A stretch of DNA of 46,781 nt from CAYFJO01 sp964343305 (GCA_964343305.1 CAYFJO010000032.1:1-46781); one strand, 5' to 3'. Positions 1 to 9,082 are shown, counted from the first letter of the stretch. Program-made: numbers and translations. The notes: generated by a model not told the origin, from the letters alone.

Positions 1-283
1 ATGGGCGTCCGAGGCTGAATACAAAACTGGTCGCACCGCCGGCTCCCAGATGCGGCGCGACATGAGCCGTGATGGGACACTTGTCGGACCAAGGTGCTAG
101 TTCGCGGCCAAGCCACTCCATCGAAAGTCGCTGTCGGTCACTCTCCGCTTTGTCGCCAATTTCCTTGGCAAGTTGCGGCGTGGGGGCCGAGACTATAAAG
201 TTCTCGGTTCGATAGCTGGCACCAGTTGAAAAAACCGCGGCAACGACGAGCGCGGCGTGGAGAAAGCGAGCTTCCTTGCTCAT
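1..283 (-). CDS. Secreted hypothetical protein, N-terminal part (runs off the window)
   Basis: An open frame starts at ATG 283 on the minus strand and stays open to base 1, giving 94 residues. It begins MSKEARFLHAALVVAAVFS, a short positively charged start followed by a hydrophobic stretch, consistent with a signal peptide. The next part reads TENFIVSAPTPQLAKEIGDK and then EWLGRELAPWSDKCPITAHV and GAGGATSFVF. This resembles, from memory, planctomycete secreted proteins of peptidase-MA/DUF1570 type, whose zinc motif would lie further downstream, outside the window. The catalytic part cannot be seen, so peptidase activity is only a guess. The frame, signal sequence and codon use support a real gene. 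Confidence 0.65.
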   Translation of the reverse strand, partial: MSKEARFLHAALVVAAVFSTGASYRTENFIVSAPTPQLAKEIGDKAESDRQRLSMEWLGRELAPWSDKCPITAHVAPHLGAGGATSFVFSLGRP

Positions 284-621
284 TGTTCACTCCATTGATA
301 GCGGGAATTTTGTAGGGGCCGCTGCTTCCTGCAGTCGGCTTTCAAGACGAGGTGTTTACTCTGGGTTGCAAACACCGCGCCAGTGCTCGGCAATTAGTTT
401 CGGCTCATGAAGGCGGTGGTGATTAATCTTAGATAATTGGGTCGTGAGTTTTGCAAAGAGCGGTAGGAATTACAAATTCATGAAGGACTTGTTTGTAAGA
501 ATTGCAAAGGTTAATGAATTGCCTGTGAATCACCTAGAGCAGTTTCTTGAACACCGTGAGCGTGTGAGAATTGCTAGCGAAACGGTGTCGAGCCGGCGCG
601 GCTGCACAAGTCCAGATTTGA
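284..621. other. Intergenic region without a supported gene
   Basis: These 338 bases lie between the start of the truncated secreted gene and the stop of the MetE-like gene, both on the minus strand. The part around 400-560 is visibly richer in A+T than the flanking genes, which fits a regulatory or spacer region. A plus-strand frame starting at 444 runs through here but continues antisense into the MetE-like gene and resembles nothing I know. I see no RNA gene or clear terminator. Confidence 0.5.
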
Positions 622-1728
622 CTAGCCACACTTGTCGCGCAGTCGCCTCGCCGCTTGCACGAGGCGGCACAGCTTTTCATACGCTTCGTCGATCGTCGGT
701 GGTTCGCCGGCGTCGGGTGCGAATCCACAATCGGGGTTCAGAGCAATTCGCTCGTGGCCGATCAATTTGGCTCCGGCCGCGGCGATCGACTCCATTTCTT
801 CCACCGACTGCAATCGCTCGCTGCGAACGTCGACGATGCCCATGCCGACTTTAAGATGATCGGGCAACTCGGCAAGGTCGCTCACATCACCCGTTTCGGG
901 ATACGCGAATTCGAGATTCACCTGGTCGACTTTCGCATCTTTTAATCGCGGCAAGATTGGCTTGTAGTCCCCCCGGACGTCGCTCTGTCGGCGGTAAACG
1001 CTGTGGCAGCAGTGCAAATGAACTTCGGCGGGCAAACCTTGGGCGATGTGATTGATCGCCGCGACGGCTTCAGGGAATTGCTCGTCGATATTCCAGTCGC
1101 GACGCAAACGCTCGTCGTGCGACGAATCGCCCGACATCAACTCGCGGTCGCAGAAATAAGTGAGCGCGGGATCGTCGAGTTGCATGATGTCGATGCCCAC
1201 GCCGGCCAGCGCTCGTGCTTCGCGGGCCAGGATCTGGGCCAGGTGCTCCATGAAATCCTGCATCGTTGGATAGGCTTCCGAGCTGTAGTCTTCGTGCCAA
1301 TATCGCACCGCGATCAGGAAAGGGCTGGGCAACGCAAACTTCGTGAAGCAGCTCGTGTTTGCCACAAGGAACTCGGCGTCGTCCATGAAGACGGGCTCGC
1401 GGGCCTGCATCCGCTGGACGACCACTTCAGAAAACTTGACTTCGCCTTGATGCTCGTATCGCCGGCAACGTTCGAATCCGCCGACTCGGTTGATGAATTC
1501 TCGAATGTACTGTGTCCGCCGCCACTCGCCGTCGCTGATGACGTCCAGCCCCGCTTGTTCCTGCAAACGAATCGCGAAGATGACGAACTCATCCAGCGTC
1601 TCTTCAAACCAATCCGTCAGCAGATCGTCACGTTGGGCGATCAAATCACGGACGACTTGCGGACGCGGCAACGAACCGATGACGTGCGTGTAAAAGGGGG
1701 GGAGCCGAGATGTCTTTGGCGTTTTCAT
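622..1728 (-). CDS. MetE-like cobalamin-independent methyltransferase (catalytic-domain type)
   Basis: The 368-residue product resembles the C-terminal catalytic (UROD/MetE-like barrel) half of cobalamin-independent methionine synthase, without the N-terminal half of full MetE. Seen motifs: HVIGSLPRP near the start, DVISDGEWRR around residue 60, IDIMQLDDPAL mid-protein, HLHCCHS supplying the His-x-Cys zinc pair, a following LEFA glutamate, and NPDCGF supplying the last zinc cysteine. These match the zinc and thiol-activation site of the family. Short relatives of this type transfer methyl groups to thiols, but the substrate varies and cannot be named here. The gene is the last of a leftward run with an enolase-superfamily gene and an MlrC-like gene. 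ATG 1728 is used; the ribosome binding site is weak. Confidence 0.85.
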   Translation of the reverse strand: MKTPKTSRLPPFYTHVIGSLPRPQVVRDLIAQRDDLLTDWFEETLDEFVIFAIRLQEQAGLDVISDGEWRRTQYIREFINRVGGFERCRRYEHQGEVKFSEVVVQRMQAREPVFMDDAEFLVANTSCFTKFALPSPFLIAVRYWHEDYSSEAYPTMQDFMEHLAQILAREARALAGVGIDIMQLDDPALTYFCDRELMSGDSSHDERLRRDWNIDEQFPEAVAAINHIAQGLPAEVHLHCCHSVYRRQSDVRGDYKPILPRLKDAKVDQVNLEFAYPETGDVSDLAELPDHLKVGMGIVDVRSERLQSVEEMESIAAAGAKLIGHERIALNPDCGFAPDAGEPPTIDEAYEKLCRLVQAARRLRDKCG

Positions 1729-1742
1729 GATGAAAACACGTT

Positions 1743-1809
1743 GTCAGGCTCTGCCTGACGAGATCAATTCGAATCGAAGGTGAGCGGGATTTGTCAGGCG
1801 AAGCCTGAC
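1743..1809. repeat. Pair of short palindromes, GTCAGGC family
   Basis: Two copies of GTCAGGC-N3-GCCTGAC lie at 1743-1759 and 1793-1809, each a perfect 7-bp-arm hairpin with a 3-base loop (TCT and GAA). They are in the 113-bp gap between the enolase-superfamily gene and the MetE-like gene. The pair has the same layout as the other intergenic palindrome doublets of this window but a different core. Confidence 0.8.
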
Positions 1810-1841
1810 CTGTACTGTACGTGAGTATATACCAACTGGAA

Positions 1842-2954
1842 TCACGAGACACGAAATTCTTGAACGATTTTCTCGTCGATTTCGATACCCAGACCAGGAC
1901 CATCGGGAACGGGCACACGGCCGTCGACGAGCGGCGGCAAATCCTTCACCAACTTGCGCATCAGCGGCGAGGGTCGCAGGCAGTATTCGACGAGATCGCC
2001 GTTGGGGACCGATGCCATCCAGTGCAACGACGCGGTCAGATTGATGCCGGTGCTGAAACAGTGTGGCACCGCGCGGCGTTTGTTCGCTTCGGTCATTTTA
2101 GAAACGCGCTGGCAAACCGTAAGGCCGCCACAAAACGCGACGTCTGGTTGCACGACATGCACGCCACGCTCGATCAAGTCTTCGAAATCCCAGTGCGTCA
2201 CGTCTCCTTCACCGGCCGCGATCGGGACGGGTGATTGCGGACAGAGCCTGGCATAGCCTCGCCGGTCGTCTTGTGACAGCGGTTCTTCGAGCCAACCGAT
2301 ATTCAGCGGTTCGAGCAGTTTGGCTCTTTCCAGCGCGGTTTCGAACTGCCAGGCGTGTCCGGCGTCGACCATCAAGTCTCGCTCGTCGCCAAGCACTTCG
2401 CGGGCGGCGGTGACATGCGCAACGTCCGTTGCGGCGTCTTGACCAAACGGTCCCCAACCGAACTTAGCGGCGGTCAGTCCCAGGTCGACGAATTCTTGCG
2501 CGAGCTTCGCTGTGTCTTCCGGCGTGTCGCCGAACAGGACGCTGGCGTAAGCTCGCACGGTGTTGCGATGCGAGCCGCCGAGCAGTTCGTAAACGGGCTT
2601 GCCTTCGGCTTTACCTTTCAAATCCCACAGGGCAATGTCCGCCCCGCTGATCGCGTGGATCGCCGCGCCGCGCCGGCCGTAGCGATTGGTTTCGTAATAC
2701 ATCTTTTCCCACAGACGCCCGATGTCGGTCGGATCTTCGCCCAGCAGAATGGATGTCAAACCGTGTCGGCGTGCCGCGGAACGAGGCGCCTCAAAACAGG
2801 CTTTGCAAACGTACGATTGGCTGGTCACTTCGCCGATGCCGGTTAGGCCTTCGTCGGTGTGAATCAAGACAACCAGCACGTCGAGCGTTCCATCGGGGAT
2901 CGCTTCGACGACGGGCACACGCAAGTGGATCGGTTCAACAGCGGTGATTTTCAT
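1842..2954 (-). CDS. Mandelate racemase/muconate lactonizing (enolase superfamily) enzyme
   Basis: The 370-residue product carries the two-domain enolase-superfamily layout. It starts MKITAVEPIHLRVPV, a typical first strand of the capping domain. The barrel shows TAAKFGWGP with a candidate acid/base lysine, then the three metal ligands in order: VDAGHAW (Asp), WLEEPL (Glu) and AAGEGD (Glu). VPHCFSTGI carries a conserved His, and the C-terminus has DGRVPVPDGPGLGIEID. Members abstract a proton alpha to a carboxylate, often dehydrating or racemising sugar acids; the substrate is not readable. ATG 2954 is chosen because AGAAGAG stands just upstream and the longer GTG-started frame runs into the palindromic repeat at 2965. 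It shares direction with the MetE-like and MlrC-like genes. Confidence 0.9.
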   Translation of the reverse strand: MKITAVEPIHLRVPVVEAIPDGTLDVLVVLIHTDEGLTGIGEVTSQSYVCKACFEAPRSAARRHGLTSILLGEDPTDIGRLWEKMYYETNRYGRRGAAIHAISGADIALWDLKGKAEGKPVYELLGGSHRNTVRAYASVLFGDTPEDTAKLAQEFVDLGLTAAKFGWGPFGQDAATDVAHVTAAREVLGDERDLMVDAGHAWQFETALERAKLLEPLNIGWLEEPLSQDDRRGYARLCPQSPVPIAAGEGDVTHWDFEDLIERGVHVVQPDVAFCGGLTVCQRVSKMTEANKRRAVPHCFSTGINLTASLHWMASVPNGDLVEYCLRPSPLMRKLVKDLPPLVDGRVPVPDGPGLGIEIDEKIVQEFRVS

Positions 2955-2964
2955 GATCTCTTCT

Positions 2965-3034
2965 CGTAGCCGAAGTCGCCAAGACTTCGGAGTTTTCACT
3001 GGGTTCGCCCGAAGTCTTGGCGACTTCGGCTACG
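2965..3034. repeat. Perfect 26-bp inverted repeat with nested palindromes
   Basis: The arm at 2965-2990 is the exact reverse complement of 3009-3034, with an 18-bp spacer. Each arm contains its own palindrome CCGAAGTC-N5-GACTTCGG, so the element can fold either as one long hairpin or as two small ones. It fills the gap between the MlrC-like gene and the enolase-superfamily gene and ends 5 bases before the MlrC-like stop codon. It could act as an mRNA processing or attenuation structure between the two genes. Confidence 0.95.
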
Positions 3035-3039
3035 AAGAA

Positions 3040-4506
3040 TTACTCAGCAAACGGTGACAGAACACTTTCATCAAGTGGAAAAATCGGTCGTACGCAGTTT
3101 TGGAACGGAAGCGACTTTAAGTTGGCACTGGTCGAACCCGGTACATCGACCGGCACAATTCGCGCCGCGATCGACTCGTACCAGGTCCGAAAACCGTTGG
3201 GTGATTTAACGACCACGATGTCGAAGTCTTGCGGATCTAATCCATGAGGTTGAAAAACACGCTGACCGACGACGTAGACCGAGCGCTGAGTAACCAAAAC
3301 ATGAATTCGGCCAACCACGATCACGGCGGTCTTGCCCGCTCGACCGACGGTGCCGTTTTCGTAGCGGAACTGGCCGTCGTGCAAGCTCTTCACACACGCC
3401 GACACGGCGAGCGGCTGGAATCGACCCGGGTCACGTGTGCCGCCCAGCGTGACGTCAATCGTGGCACCAATCCCGGCATCGAAGGCCTTCGTTGCGGCCG
3501 ACGCGTCAACGATGGAGACGAGCGACTTGCCACCGAAGCTTTGTTCGACCAGTCCTTTTAGAATCGCATTGCTGTCCCCCGACGCGCCACTTGCCGTAGC
3601 GTCCGCGGCGTCAGAAAAGACGGTCAGACCATCCGTCCCTTCGGCCAGCCGAATCGCTTCGTCAAGCGAAGTAAGTTGTGCCTGAAACAACTCGCGATTG
3701 TCCCACATAAATCGGCCGATCGATTCTGCTTCTCGCTGAGCGCGATCGAAATCGTCATTCGTGGTGACCAGAACATTGGATTGCAGCGCGGGGACGTCGG
3801 TGAAGGCGTTGCCAATGATCACGCCTGCCGCGACGCCATCGTCCGAGGCTTCGACCTGCTGACACATGCGGATGGCTTCGCCAAAACGCCCTGTTGCCGT
3901 GATCAGCTCGTCGCCCCGGACCAGCATCGGCAGCCGGACGCGAACCGTGGTTGGCTTGATTTCTTTGTTGAGCAATCGAAGCAGATTACGTGCGGCGCGC
4001 TGGCCCGTGCTGTAATGATCGGTATGTGGATAGGTGTGGTAGGGAACGAGAACGTCTGCCGCGTCGACCAAACGATCCGTGATCACCGCGTGTAAGTCGA
4101 GCGACACAATGATAGGCCGATCGCCGAGCGACTCGCGAATTTGAGTGAGCACGCGCCCTTCCGGATCGCCTTCGTCCTGGCCCGCCATCGCGCCGTGGAA
4201 ACAAATGTAGGCCGCATCAACGTCTCGATGTTCGTGAATCGAATCGGCGAGTTCGCCAAGCAAACGATCGAGATCCGCCGTACGAATTGGGCCGCCCGAC
4301 ACCGAGTCAGCGGCCATTGTCGGAACGATTTCGATGTTTCCCGCCTGTCGAAACACGTCGATCGCACCAGACAGCTCCGTTTGCGTGCCCTCGTACGCGG
4401 AAATGACCTCGTCGCCAAAATAAATGCGGAAATCGTCGTATACCGTCGGCACGGGATTGAACGTCGCGGTCTCTTGCTTCATATCGGCGATCAGAACACG
4501 TGGCAT
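3040..4506 (-). CDS. M81/MlrC-like metallohydrolase
   Basis: The 488-residue product resembles the MlrC family (M81), named after the microcystin-degradation protein and widespread outside that pathway. It opens MPRVLIADMKQETATFNP, matching the family start with its QET and FNP motif. It then has YICFHGAMAG, IVSLDLHAVITDR and YHTYPHTDHYSTG, which hold the His and Asp residues expected to bind zinc. Members are proposed to hydrolyse small peptide or amide substrates, and the real substrate here is unknown. ATG 4506 is preferred because GAGG lies 9 bases upstream; ATG 4515 would place GAGG directly against the start. The gene heads a leftward run with the enolase-superfamily and MetE-like genes, and faces away from the sulfatase gene. 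Confidence 0.88.
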   Translation of the reverse strand: MPRVLIADMKQETATFNPVPTVYDDFRIYFGDEVISAYEGTQTELSGAIDVFRQAGNIEIVPTMAADSVSGGPIRTADLDRLLGELADSIHEHRDVDAAYICFHGAMAGQDEGDPEGRVLTQIRESLGDRPIIVSLDLHAVITDRLVDAADVLVPYHTYPHTDHYSTGQRAARNLLRLLNKEIKPTTVRVRLPMLVRGDELITATGRFGEAIRMCQQVEASDDGVAAGVIIGNAFTDVPALQSNVLVTTNDDFDRAQREAESIGRFMWDNRELFQAQLTSLDEAIRLAEGTDGLTVFSDAADATASGASGDSNAILKGLVEQSFGGKSLVSIVDASAATKAFDAGIGATIDVTLGGTRDPGRFQPLAVSACVKSLHDGQFRYENGTVGRAGKTAVIVVGRIHVLVTQRSVYVVGQRVFQPHGLDPQDFDIVVVKSPNGFRTWYESIAARIVPVDVPGSTSANLKSLPFQNCVRPIFPLDESVLSPFAE

Positions 4507-4607
4507 ACTTTGCATCCTCGTGTCGGATATTGTAGTGCATCGTTGGTTGAAGTTGGGATGACGTGGGATTATAACCCGAAGGTTGTAGGCTTCGCCCCAA
4601 ACTCGCA

Positions 4608-4662
4608 GCACAGCCAGCTTGGCTGTAACGATCATCGGGAAGAACAGGCTGGCAGCCTGTGC
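4608..4662. repeat. Palindrome doublet in the divergent MlrC-sulfatase promoter region
   Basis: ACAGCCA-N3-TGGCTGT (4610-4626) and ACAGGCT-N3-AGCCTGT (4644-4660) are two perfect 7-bp-arm palindromes. The flanking GCACAG and CTGTGC also pair with each other, so the whole forms an imperfect long hairpin. It lies in the 212-bp gap between two divergently read genes, about 60 bases before the sulfatase start. Confidence 0.85.
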
Positions 4663-4718
4663 TACGAGGCATTTTGAGACAAAGCCTGGTACCGCCTGTC
4701 CCTGCAAGGAACTCTGTT

Positions 4719-6137
4719 ATGAAATTGTCTCTCACGGCCGCCCTCACGCTCCTCGTTGTCTTGCCAGCTTATGCCGAATCCAAGCCGAACATCGTGCTCG
4801 TCATGGCCGACGATCAAGGTTGGGGCGACATGGCGTACAACGGACACAAAGTTTTGAAGACACCGAACTTTGATAAGGCAGCCGCGACGGGATTGCGGTT
4901 CGATCGCTTTTATGCGGCGGCACCCGTTTGTTCGCCGACACGAGCCAGTGTGATGACGGGGCGGCATCCCAATCGCATGGGCGTTTTTAAATGGGGCTAT
5001 CCGATGCGTCCGCAGGAAATCACGATTGCCGAAGCGCTCAAGACGGTGGGCTACACGACGGCGCATTTTGGCAAGTGGCATCTTGGTTCCGTTCGCAACA
5101 GCAGCCCGGCACATCCAGGAAAGAACGGTTTCGACGAATGGCTCAGCGCGCCGAATTTCTACGACAACGACGCCGTGCTCAGCCATCATGGCAAGGCCGT
5201 CCAAACGAAAGGTGAAAGTTCGATCGTCGCGGCCGATGCGGCGCTCGATTGGATGCGTGAAAAGGCAAAAGGCAATCAGCCGTTTTTGGCCGTCGTCTGG
5301 TTTGGTTCGCCGCACAGTCCGCATCGCGCCGTGGAACAAGATCGGGCGTTGTATGACGACCAGCCAAAAGCGTTTCAACATTTTTATGGCGAAGTCACCG
5401 GGATGGACCGCGCGTTCGGCAAGATCCGCGACGGTCTCGGCGAACTAGGCATTCGCGACAACACGATCCTGTGGTACTGCAGTGACAATGGTGCGTTGCC
5501 CAAAGTCGGTTCGACCGGCGGACATCGCGGTAACAAGGGGAAGGTCTACGAAGGTGGTTTGTTAGTGCCGGCGATTTTGGAATGGCCCTCAAAGATCAAG
5601 AAGGCGCGAACGACCGACATTCGTTGCAACACCGCCGACATCTATCCAACGTTGCTGGAGATTGCCGACGTGCAGATGAAAAATCAACCCGTGCTTGACG
5701 GTGTTAGTCTGACATCCATCATCAATGGCTCGATGAAAACGCGGCCTCGCCCGATGGGCTTCTGGGACTATCCGATCCGCGGCATAAGCACGCCTTCGGC
5801 AGCATGGATGGGCGACCTGCTCAAGGCCCAACAAGCTGGCGGCGACTTGGAACCACACGAGTCGAGTCAAAAAGCCGCCGAACTCCCCAGTCCGCCTTAC
5901 TCGACGGAAGAATTCCCTGGTCACTCCGCTTGGATCGACGGCGATTGGAAAATGCACCGTATCGAGGCCAAGGGCAAAGTTACTTGGGAGTTGTACAATT
6001 TGGCGACCGATCCCGCCGAAGAAAGCGACTTGAGCGCAACAGAAGAAAAACGTGTAGGCGAGTATCGAACTCAACTCGAAGCTTGGCTCGCATCCACCGT
6101 CCAAAGCCTCAACGGCGAGGATTATATTCGCCACTAA
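4719..6137 (+). CDS. Secreted sulfatase (formylglycine-dependent, type I)
   Basis: The 472-residue product is a type I arylsulfatase-like enzyme that cleaves sulfate esters, probably from sulfated polysaccharides, outside the cytoplasm. The start at ATG 4719 has AAGGA 8 bases upstream and begins a clear signal peptide, MKLSLTAALTLLVVLPAYA, probably cut before ESKPN. The metal-binding aspartates are in MADDQGWGD (residues 29-37). The sulfatase signature CSPTR starts at residue 71, where the Cys is converted to formylglycine by a maturase not encoded in this window. GKWHLG and CSDNGALPK follow as the expected lysine and metal-ligand motifs. The length is normal. It stands alone, with a convergent epimerase gene downstream. 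Confidence 0.95.
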   Translation: MKLSLTAALTLLVVLPAYAESKPNIVLVMADDQGWGDMAYNGHKVLKTPNFDKAAATGLRFDRFYAAAPVCSPTRASVMTGRHPNRMGVFKWGYPMRPQEITIAEALKTVGYTTAHFGKWHLGSVRNSSPAHPGKNGFDEWLSAPNFYDNDAVLSHHGKAVQTKGESSIVAADAALDWMREKAKGNQPFLAVVWFGSPHSPHRAVEQDRALYDDQPKAFQHFYGEVTGMDRAFGKIRDGLGELGIRDNTILWYCSDNGALPKVGSTGGHRGNKGKVYEGGLLVPAILEWPSKIKKARTTDIRCNTADIYPTLLEIADVQMKNQPVLDGVSLTSIINGSMKTRPRPMGFWDYPIRGISTPSAAWMGDLLKAQQAGGDLEPHESSQKAAELPSPPYSTEEFPGHSAWIDGDWKMHRIEAKGKVTWELYNLATDPAEESDLSATEEKRVGEYRTQLEAWLASTVQSLNGEDYIRH

Positions 6138-6151
6138 ATAGCCTTGCCACA

Positions 6152-7090
6152 TCAATTGCTTAACACGTCCCGCAGTGCGTCGCTGAGTTCTGGCAATTGA
6201 AACTCAAATCCTTCATCTGCTAGTCGCTTGGAGACAACATAGCGACCATAAAGTGCTAGTTCGGGATCTGTACGAAAAAGATAGTGGGCGCCAAAACGCA
6301 CCATCCAGGAAGAAGCGGGAAGCCCGACGGGCATGCCCACTGCCCGGCGCAGATGACGCATAAACTGTACCTGAGACACCGGATTTGGCGAGGACGCGAC
6401 ATACGTGCCGTTCATCGTCGAATCGGTTAGACCTCGTTCGAAGAGGCGGTTCAAATCCGTCTCGTGAATCCAACTCATGCCTTGCGTGCCGGAGCCGACG
6501 CGACCTCCCAATCCGACTTTGGCCAAAAAGCCGAGTGTAGCGAGTGCGCCTCCACCGGCTCCACGGTTTCGACCAACGACAAAGCTTGTGCGAAGGACAA
6601 CACCTCGTTGAGACTGCAATTGGCTTTCCTGGAAAGCGTCCTCCCAGGCCTTTCCGACAAATGGGGCAAGTCCGCAGCCGGTTGCGGAATCTTCCGTACA
6701 GATTGCCTTCGGTGGGTCGCCATAGATATGGGCCGTGCTCATCTGGATCCAAACAGGGGGAGGCGAATCGACACACCGAATTGCCTCACCCAAGACTCGG
6801 GTCGACTCGACGCGTGATCGCAGGATCTCATCTTGATTATCGGGCGTCTTAATGCAGTCCACGCTGCGACCGGCAAGATTGACCAGACCGTCAGCCCCAT
6901 CTAACTCGTCTCGCCATGAAGCCAGTGTCCGACCATCCCACGTCCGGTGATTCCACGGGCCGTTTACCTTTGGTTCTGTGCGAGAAAGGGTGACAACGGC
7001 AGCGCCAAGTTCAGCGAGGTGATGGGCAAGCGAAACGCCCAAGAATCCGCTGCCCCCCGCGATGACAATCTTCTTCCGTTCTAGCGACAT
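6152..7090 (-). CDS. TIGR01777-family NAD(P)-dependent epimerase/SDR protein
   Basis: The 312-residue product has a Rossmann-type dinucleotide site, IVIAGGSGFLG near the N-terminus, followed by LVNLAGRSVD. It ends in a DUF1731-like segment (LPASSW to the final SDALRDVL, with GFEFQLPEL), the standard C-terminus of the TIGR01777/YfcH-like group. The family is an atypical SDR whose substrate is mostly unknown. Start ATG 7090 is used because SLERKKIVIAGG follows directly; the longer frame adds 24 residues unlike the family. It converges on the sulfatase gene (14-bp gap) and diverges from the HSP90-family gene. Confidence 0.9.
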   Translation of the reverse strand: MSLERKKIVIAGGSGFLGVSLAHHLAELGAAVVTLSRTEPKVNGPWNHRTWDGRTLASWRDELDGADGLVNLAGRSVDCIKTPDNQDEILRSRVESTRVLGEAIRCVDSPPPVWIQMSTAHIYGDPPKAICTEDSATGCGLAPFVGKAWEDAFQESQLQSQRGVVLRTSFVVGRNRGAGGGALATLGFLAKVGLGGRVGSGTQGMSWIHETDLNRLFERGLTDSTMNGTYVASSPNPVSQVQFMRHLRRAVGMPVGLPASSWMVRFGAHYLFRTDPELALYGRYVVSKRLADEGFEFQLPELSDALRDVLSN

Positions 7091-7261
7091 GTTGGCTCCA
7101 TAGGAAAAGGCGGGGATTTGACCGTAAATCGACCGCCAAGTTAACGGCCTTTGTGGCATCACTTCCTCGAACCCAAATTCAGCTTAGAATGTCTTTACCA
7201 CTTGGCAGGAAAATCGGATGAGACCGTAAAATCGGCTGAGTGTGAGGCTTTGGGAGAACGA

Positions 7262-9073
7262 ATGACTACGCAACGGAATTTCCAGGTTAATCTGCGAGGC
7301 GTGATCGACCTGTTGTCAGATCATCTCTACAGCGGGCCGCATGTTTACATTCGCGAGTTGCTGCAAAATGGGATCGACGCGATTACAGCCCGGCAGCAGG
7401 TCGATCCATCGCATGCAGGGGCGGTCAAGTTGGAAATCATCGAGGGGTCGGACAGCCGGCCCACAACGCTGGTGGCGTATGACAACGGGATCGGATTGAC
7501 CGAAGACGAAGTGCACGAGTTTTTGGCGACAATCGGGCAGTCGTCGAAGCGAGATACGCTGGAGCGACAAGATTTCATTGGACAGTTTGGGATCGGCCTG
7601 CTATCGGGATTTGTCGTCAGCGACGAGATCGTGGTCATCACGCGATCAGTGAAGTCGGGCGCGAAGACCGTGGAGTGGAAAGGACGCGCGGATGGGACGT
7701 ACTCACTGCGCACGATCGAATACGATTTCGAGCCGGGCACCCAAGTTTTCTTACGATGCAAGCCCGGATGCGACGAGTTTTTTGAAGCCGAGTTTGTCGA
7801 AAAGACGGCTCGCTACTTTGGCCGTCATTTGCCCGTTTCGGTGACGATCGATCACGCGGGGGTGCAAACGCAGATCAATGAACGGCCGCCTTGGCAACGG
7901 AGTTTTGAAGACGCGCGCAGCGAGCAAGAGGAGTATCTCGACTATGGCGAGGACGCATTTGGTTTGAAATTCCTCGATGCGATACCGTTGCGATCGCAAG
8001 TGGGCGGTGTCGAGGGTGTCGCGTTTATCTTGCCGCACGCGTCGAGTCTCACGGCCAAACGAACCCATCGCGTTTATTTGAAGAACATGCTGCTCTCCGA
8101 AACGGTGGAGAACTTGCTGCCGGATTGGGCGTTTTTCGTGAAGTGTGTGATCAACGCGACCGAGTTGCGGCCAACGGCGGCGCGTGAGTCATTTTATGAA
8201 GATGAAAACTTGAACGCCGCTCGGCAGGCGCTGGGCGGTTGCTTGCGGAACTATCTCGTGCGACTAGCGCGAGACGATCGGTCTCGGCTGGATCACATCG
8301 TCGATTTGCATTTTTTGCCGATGAAGGCGTTGGCCGTTGACGACGACGAGTTTTATCGGTTGTTCATCGATTGGCTGCCGTTTGAAACGTCGCTTGGTGA
8401 AATGACGCTGGCCGAGTATTGCGAACGTGAGCCGGTGGTTCGTTACGTTCGCACTCGGGATCAATTTCGACAGATCGCTGGTGTGGCGTCGGCACAATCG
8501 ATCTGCGTCGTCAACACGGGCTACACCTATGACCGCGATTTGATTGAAAAACTGCCGGTCATTTTCCCGGACCGCGAAATCGAGGAAGTCGAAGTTTCCC
8601 AGCTCGCACAGAACTTTGGCGAACTGACACTGCAAGAGCGTGACGAGGTGTTCCACTTTATGAACTTGGCCGATCAGGTCTTGCAGCCGTATCGATGTCG
8701 CGTGGAAATCAAACGGTTCGAACCCATGCAGCTTCCCACGTTGTACACGACCAACGACGCGGCCACGTTTCTGCGCAGCGTCGAGCAGTCCCAAGAAATC
8801 GCCGACGATCTGTGGTCCGGCGTGCTGGATCGAATTGCCGAAACTCCGTCAGCCGATGCCACCGCACAACTTTGTTTGAATTATAATAATCCATTGATCC
8901 GCAAGATCGCGCGGCTCAAAAGTCACGTCCTGACCCAGCGCAGCGTCGAGATGCTGTACGTCCAGGCGCTGTTGCTCGGGCACTATCCGCTCAAGTCCAA
9001 AGAGATGAATTTGCTCAGCGAGGGGTTGCTTGGTTTGATCGAACTGGGCGTCAATTCGCAAGAGGGCAACTGA
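7262..9073 (+). CDS. HSP90-family (HtpG-like) ATPase, divergent
   Basis: The 603-residue product has the GHKL ATPase fold of HSP90. Seen are FQVNLRGVIDLLSDHLYS, the ATP-site helix RELLQNGIDAI (Glu 32, Asn 36), AYDNGIGLT (Asp 74) and the lid glycines GQFGIGLLSG (107-116). A middle-domain segment ELRPTAARESFYE, around residue 300, corresponds to the region holding the catalytic arginine. The last 200 residues look little like canonical HtpG. From memory it matches the group annotated in actinobacteria as 'HSP90 family protein' more than housekeeping HtpG. The start at ATG 7262 has GGGAG upstream. The next gene, 87 bp downstream on the same strand, encodes a helical-repeat protein and may be a partner. 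Confidence 0.9.
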   Translation: MTTQRNFQVNLRGVIDLLSDHLYSGPHVYIRELLQNGIDAITARQQVDPSHAGAVKLEIIEGSDSRPTTLVAYDNGIGLTEDEVHEFLATIGQSSKRDTLERQDFIGQFGIGLLSGFVVSDEIVVITRSVKSGAKTVEWKGRADGTYSLRTIEYDFEPGTQVFLRCKPGCDEFFEAEFVEKTARYFGRHLPVSVTIDHAGVQTQINERPPWQRSFEDARSEQEEYLDYGEDAFGLKFLDAIPLRSQVGGVEGVAFILPHASSLTAKRTHRVYLKNMLLSETVENLLPDWAFFVKCVINATELRPTAARESFYEDENLNAARQALGGCLRNYLVRLARDDRSRLDHIVDLHFLPMKALAVDDDEFYRLFIDWLPFETSLGEMTLAEYCEREPVVRYVRTRDQFRQIAGVASAQSICVVNTGYTYDRDLIEKLPVIFPDREIEEVEVSQLAQNFGELTLQERDEVFHFMNLADQVLQPYRCRVEIKRFEPMQLPTLYTTNDAATFLRSVEQSQEIADDLWSGVLDRIAETPSADATAQLCLNYNNPLIRKIARLKSHVLTQRSVEMLYVQALLLGHYPLKSKEMNLLSEGLLGLIELGVNSQEGN

Positions 9074-9082
9074 ACTTGAACT

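Noticed and set aside
444..854. 136-codon plus-strand open frame
   Set aside because: Begins in the A+T-richer gap but more than half is antisense to the MetE-like gene, and the product is Arg-rich without motifs.
1003..1758. 251-codon plus-strand open frame
   Set aside because: Antisense to the MetE-like gene and running into the GTCAGGC repeat; no family resemblance.
4516..4707. 67-residue N-terminal extension of the MlrC-like protein
   Set aside because: It passes through the palindrome doublet, lacks family similarity, and a ribosome binding site supports ATG 4506.
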